Assembly: GCA_013329045.1 (NCBI GenBank)
Contig: DUKZ01000038.1
Span: 49,119-113,118, forward strand
Reading direction: 5' to 3'
From: Candidatus Woesearchaeota archaeon
GTDB lineage: Archaea; Nanobdellota; Nanobdellia; Woesearchaeales; UBA9989
DNA length: 64,000 nucleotides
Below are positions 61,670 through 64,000 of this stretch, in pieces; within the stretch, counting starts at the first letter, position 1; the number at the start of each line of letters is the position of its first letter. The notes beneath the pieces were generated by a model that was not told the DNA's origin, did not search any database, and worked only from the letters and a program-made list of their open reading frames with translations. A program made the translations under genes and the position numbers.

Positions 61670-61711
61670 ATGACTTCTCAAAAAACTATTGTGGAGGGAG
61701 AATTGATATGA
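61670..61711 (+). CDS. Second 13-codon upstream ORF overlapping the cimA start
   Basis: ATG 61670 to TGA 61711 encodes [13 protein letters not shown]. Its stop overlaps the cimA ATG (ATATGA), and GGAGGGAG at 61693-61700 lies inside it as the cimA ribosome-binding site. A ribosome ending here could re-initiate at cimA; equally it could be chance. Confidence 0.3.
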   Translation: MTSQKTIVEGELI

Positions 61712-63309
61712 CAAGAGTAATTAGCTACGACTGTACACTACGTGACGGGGAACAAAATGAGCATGTGAATTGGAGCCTCGAAGACAAGCAAAGGTATATG
61801 GAAATTGCTGCTCCTTTTGTTGATGTTATTGAAGGTGGTTGGCCAGGGGCAAACCCGATCGATACGGCATTCTTTGATTGGGCAGGGGGGAAGAACTTTG
61901 GCCATGCACGGCTTGCTGCATTTGGGATGACGGGAGGAAGAAATTGCCAGGTATCGGATGATGAAGTATTCCAAAGGCTTGTGCTGGCCAAAACCCCGGT
62001 GTACACCATCTTTGGGAAGTCATGGACCCTCCATACTGATTCGATCATAAGAGTGGAGAGAGAACATAACCTCGAGATGATCGCAACTAGCGTGTCCCAC
62101 CTCAAGCAACAGCAACATGGACCAATGGTTGTTTATGATGCAGAGCATTTTTTTGACGGTTACAAGGCAAAACCTGACTATGCGATAAAGACGCTCAGGG
62201 CAGCACAGGATGCAAAGGCAGACTGCATTGTGCTGTGTGACACAAACGGCGGCACACTGCCTCATGAGATCGTCCAGATTATAAAAGATGTAAGGAGGCA
62301 TATAAAAACGCCACTCGGCATCCACAGCCATAATGACTCTGAGACCGCTGTTGCAAATTCCATCATTGCTGTTAAAGAGGGCATTTCGCATGTACAGGGG
62401 ACTATAAACGGCTTCGGGGAGAGGTGCGGGAATGCAAACCTTTGTTCCATCATCCCTAACCTCAAACTCAAGATGGGGATTGACTGCATAAGTTCTGAAC
62501 AAATGAAGAAACTCAGGGAGACAGCCAGATTTATATATGAACTGGCAAATCTTACCCATAATAAACATCAGCCGTATGTCGGTGACAGCGCATTTGCCCA
62601 TAAGGGAGGCATTCATGTAAGCGCTGTTATGAAAAGGCCTGATACATATGAACATATAAAGCCTGAACTTGTAGGCAATCACCAGAGGGTGCTGGTTTCA
62701 GACCTCTCAGGCCGTTCAAATATCATTTACAAGGCAGAGGAGTTCGGTATTGACATAAACAGCAAAGACCCTGTTGTGCAGAAGATACTTGCAGCATTAA
62801 AGGAACTGGAGCATCAGGGGTTCCAGTATGAAGGTGCAGAAGGCTCTTTTGAACTTTTAATGCAAAAGGCACTTAAATCCAGGAAGAGATATTTTAGACT
62901 TCTCGGTTTCAGGGTGATAGATGAAAAGAAAAAAGAAGATGAACTTCCCCATTCAGAGGCAACTATCAAACTTGAAGTTGACGGCAAGGTTGAACATACA
63001 GCAAGCGAAGGGAATGGCCCTGTGAATGCCCTTGATAATGCATTAAGAAAGGCGCTTGAAAAATTCTATCCCAATCTTAAAGAGGTCAGGCTCATTGACT
63101 TTAAAGTCAGGGTCATTTCAGCAGGCAAGGGGACTGCTGCGTCTGTGAGGGTTCTTGTAGAATCAGGAGATGGAAAGGAAAAATGGGGTACAGTCGGTGT
63201 TTCAGAGAATGTCATTGAGGCATCATGGCAGGCGCTTGTTGACAGCCTTGAGTATAAATTGTACAGGGAGGAATCAAGGAGCAGGTCAAAGAAAGCAAGA
63301 CCGGAATAA
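61708..63309 (+). CDS. cimA: Citramalate synthase, apparently chimeric
   Basis: 533 residues, TIGR00977-like length. N-terminal TIM barrel of the LeuA/CimA family: [83 protein letters not shown]-terminal allosteric domain (about 415-520) follows. It condenses pyruvate and acetyl-CoA to citramalate for isoleucine. GGAGGGAG precedes ATG 61708. DNA style changes around 62130-62160 (CTC/CGN-using codons before, AGG/TTA/ATA-using after), just at the conserved [10 protein letters not shown], while the frame stays intact. A recombined or chimeric gene is likely. Confidence 0.9.
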   Translation: MTRVISYDCTLRDGEQNEHVNWSLEDKQRYMEIAAPFVDVIEGGWPGANPIDTAFFDWAGGKNFGHARLAAFGMTGGRNCQVSDDEVFQRLVLAKTPVYTIFGKSWTLHTDSIIRVEREHNLEMIATSVSHLKQQQHGPMVVYDAEHFFDGYKAKPDYAIKTLRAAQDAKADCIVLCDTNGGTLPHEIVQIIKDVRRHIKTPLGIHSHNDSETAVANSIIAVKEGISHVQGTINGFGERCGNANLCSIIPNLKLKMGIDCISSEQMKKLRETARFIYELANLTHNKHQPYVGDSAFAHKGGIHVSAVMKRPDTYEHIKPELVGNHQRVLVSDLSGRSNIIYKAEEFGIDINSKDPVVQKILAALKELEHQGFQYEGAEGSFELLMQKALKSRKRYFRLLGFRVIDEKKKEDELPHSEATIKLEVDGKVEHTASEGNGPVNALDNALRKALEKFYPNLKEVRLIDFKVRVISAGKGTAASVRVLVESGDGKEKWGTVGVSENVIEASWQALVDSLEYKLYREESRSRSKKARPE

Positions 63310-63375
63310 GCCTGTCCCTGCGGGTTCCCCGATTAAAGATTTTGGGGACAAGTTTAAGCAGGGAATGGTGCTGTT

Positions 63376-63843
63376 ATGTCAGCAGATGAGGATAAGAGTA
63401 AATATGATTTGAGGGAGATAGTGTTTTTATTCCTCGCTATCTTTCTTGTCTGTATCTATCTCTTCAGGGGATGGCAGTCCTCCATAAAGAAAAACGAACC
63501 TCAGATCCCGTACATAAAGAACGAAATCACAGAAGGTGACATACCCCATACTTCTGCTGAAAACGGGAGTGCAGTCAGGTTGTCAAAACACCTTGAACCG
63601 ATGGCTCATAAAGGGAATTTAAGCGGTGAGGCAAAACAGGTCATTGGCATAAAGATAGATATAAACAAAGCAGCGCAGAGCGATTTTGAATCGCTGCCTG
63701 GAATAGGTCCGTCGCTTGCACGTAGGATTATAGAGAAAAGGGATGAGGTCGGTGGTTTTAAGTCGGTTGAAGATATTAAGCAGGTTAAGGGTATAGGTGA
63801 TAAAAAATTTGGTAAGATAAGAGAACTTATAGATATAAAATGA
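63376..63843 (+). CDS. comEA: ComEA-like helix-hairpin-helix protein
   Basis: 155 residues. An N-terminal TM helix (about 14-33, REIVFLFLAIFLVCIYLFRG) anchors a linker and a C-terminal ComEA-type domain: IKIDINKAAQSDFESLPGIG, then ARRIIEKRDEVGGFKSVEDI and KQVKGIGDKKFGKIRELI, two HhH motifs that bind DNA without sequence specificity. Such proteins serve DNA uptake in bacteria. Codon style matches the second half of cimA, not the archaeal part of the window, and no archaeal TATA box is seen. Its stop overlaps the lipA start (ATGA). Confidence 0.87.
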   Translation: MSADEDKSKYDLREIVFLFLAIFLVCIYLFRGWQSSIKKNEPQIPYIKNEITEGDIPHTSAENGSAVRLSKHLEPMAHKGNLSGEAKQVIGIKIDINKAAQSDFESLPGIGPSLARRIIEKRDEVGGFKSVEDIKQVKGIGDKKFGKIRELIDIK

Positions 63844-64000
63844 ATGCTGTAAAAAGAAAAAATCTTGCGCCGTGGTTGAAAAAATCTCTGGGACAGCCGA
63901 GCAGACTGCATGAAGTTAAAAAAGTTCTAAGGCAGAGGAACCTGCATACAGTCTGTGAATCTGCAAGGTGTCCGAATATCGGAGAATGTTTTTCAAAGCC
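63840..64000 (+). CDS. lipA: Lipoyl synthase, N-terminal part (cut by window edge)
   Basis: 53 codons are visible: MNAVKRKNLAPWLKKSLGQP, then LHEVKKVLRQRNLHTVC followed by ESARCPNIGEC. The C-x4-C-x5-C pattern (CESARCPNIGEC) is the LipA auxiliary 4Fe-4S cluster motif, and the KPxWLK-like start is also typical. LipA inserts sulfur into octanoyl groups of lipoyl proteins. The ATG overlaps the comEA stop by 4 bases. The sequence looks bacterial. Confidence 0.9.
   Translation, partial: MNAVKRKNLAPWLKKSLGQPSRLHEVKKVLRQRNLHTVCESARCPNIGECFSK

Noticed and set aside
62020..62682. 220-codon minus-strand frame
   Set aside because: Antisense shadow of cimA; no promoter and no family features.

Overview
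The window reads as archaeal, probably from a DPANN-type lineage (for example Woesearchaeota or a relative; inferred from gene content, not proven). The archaeal marks are: A/T-rich TATA boxes whose centre lies about 25-27 bp before the start codon, so that most mRNAs look leaderless; a tRNA-Leu with a bulge-helix-bulge intron and no encoded CCA; RNase P protein p30; an STT3/AglB oligosaccharyltransferase; class III (pilin/archaellin) signal peptides with an A24 prepilin peptidase; and very large cysteine-rich, sequon-rich surface proteins.

Layout. 1-7.1 kb (minus) is a tight pyrimidine operon carA-carB-pyrB-pyrD-pyrK-pyrC (pyrC cut by the window edge), divergent from purF. 8.8-10.0 kb holds three small coiled-coil proteins, two of which share a domain. 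10.0-10.8 kb is non-coding and holds an intron-containing tRNA-Leu(CAA) and three structured repeats. 10.8-34.2 kb (minus) is a surface-appendage locus: a 5265-residue secreted protein, an 1159-residue membrane-anchored protein, and seven single-TM pilin-like proteins. 34.3-42.3 kb is a glycosylation cluster (two methyltransferases, GT2, GT9, a WecA/MraY-type phosphoglycosyltransferase, AglB). This is followed by a DUF4143-type ATPase with palindromic operators, then two more large surface proteins (1382 and 1404 residues) flanking a C39-like cysteine peptidase.

53.4-61.5 kb is the most unusual region. A ten-gene minus-strand cluster runs from a toxin/antitoxin-like pair through dCTP deaminase and a prepilin peptidase into a His-Xaa-Ser (Hxs)-like radical-SAM module: HxsD-like protein, a small HxsD-like protein, an HxsB-like radical-SAM enzyme, a Gly/Ser/His-rich candidate precursor with its own TATA box, and two unknown proteins. 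A second HxsD-like pair lies on the plus strand at 53.4-54.0 kb beside RNase P p30.

61.5-64 kb carries an isoleucine-rich, apparently leaderless 20-codon leader peptide plus a hairpin in front of citramalate synthase (cimA), the first committed enzyme of one isoleucine route. The cimA reading frame changes from archaeal-looking to bacterial-looking DNA style near 62.15 kb and is followed by bacterial-type comEA and lipA. This is either a horizontal acquisition or a chimeric assembly.

Two families of structured intergenic repeats stand out. One is a three-way-junction element with five copies, each 0-44 bp downstream of a stop codon and all in the same orientation relative to the upstream gene. 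The other is a 137-bp double-hairpin element with two near-identical copies, one of which supplies the last codons and the stop of a protein gene.
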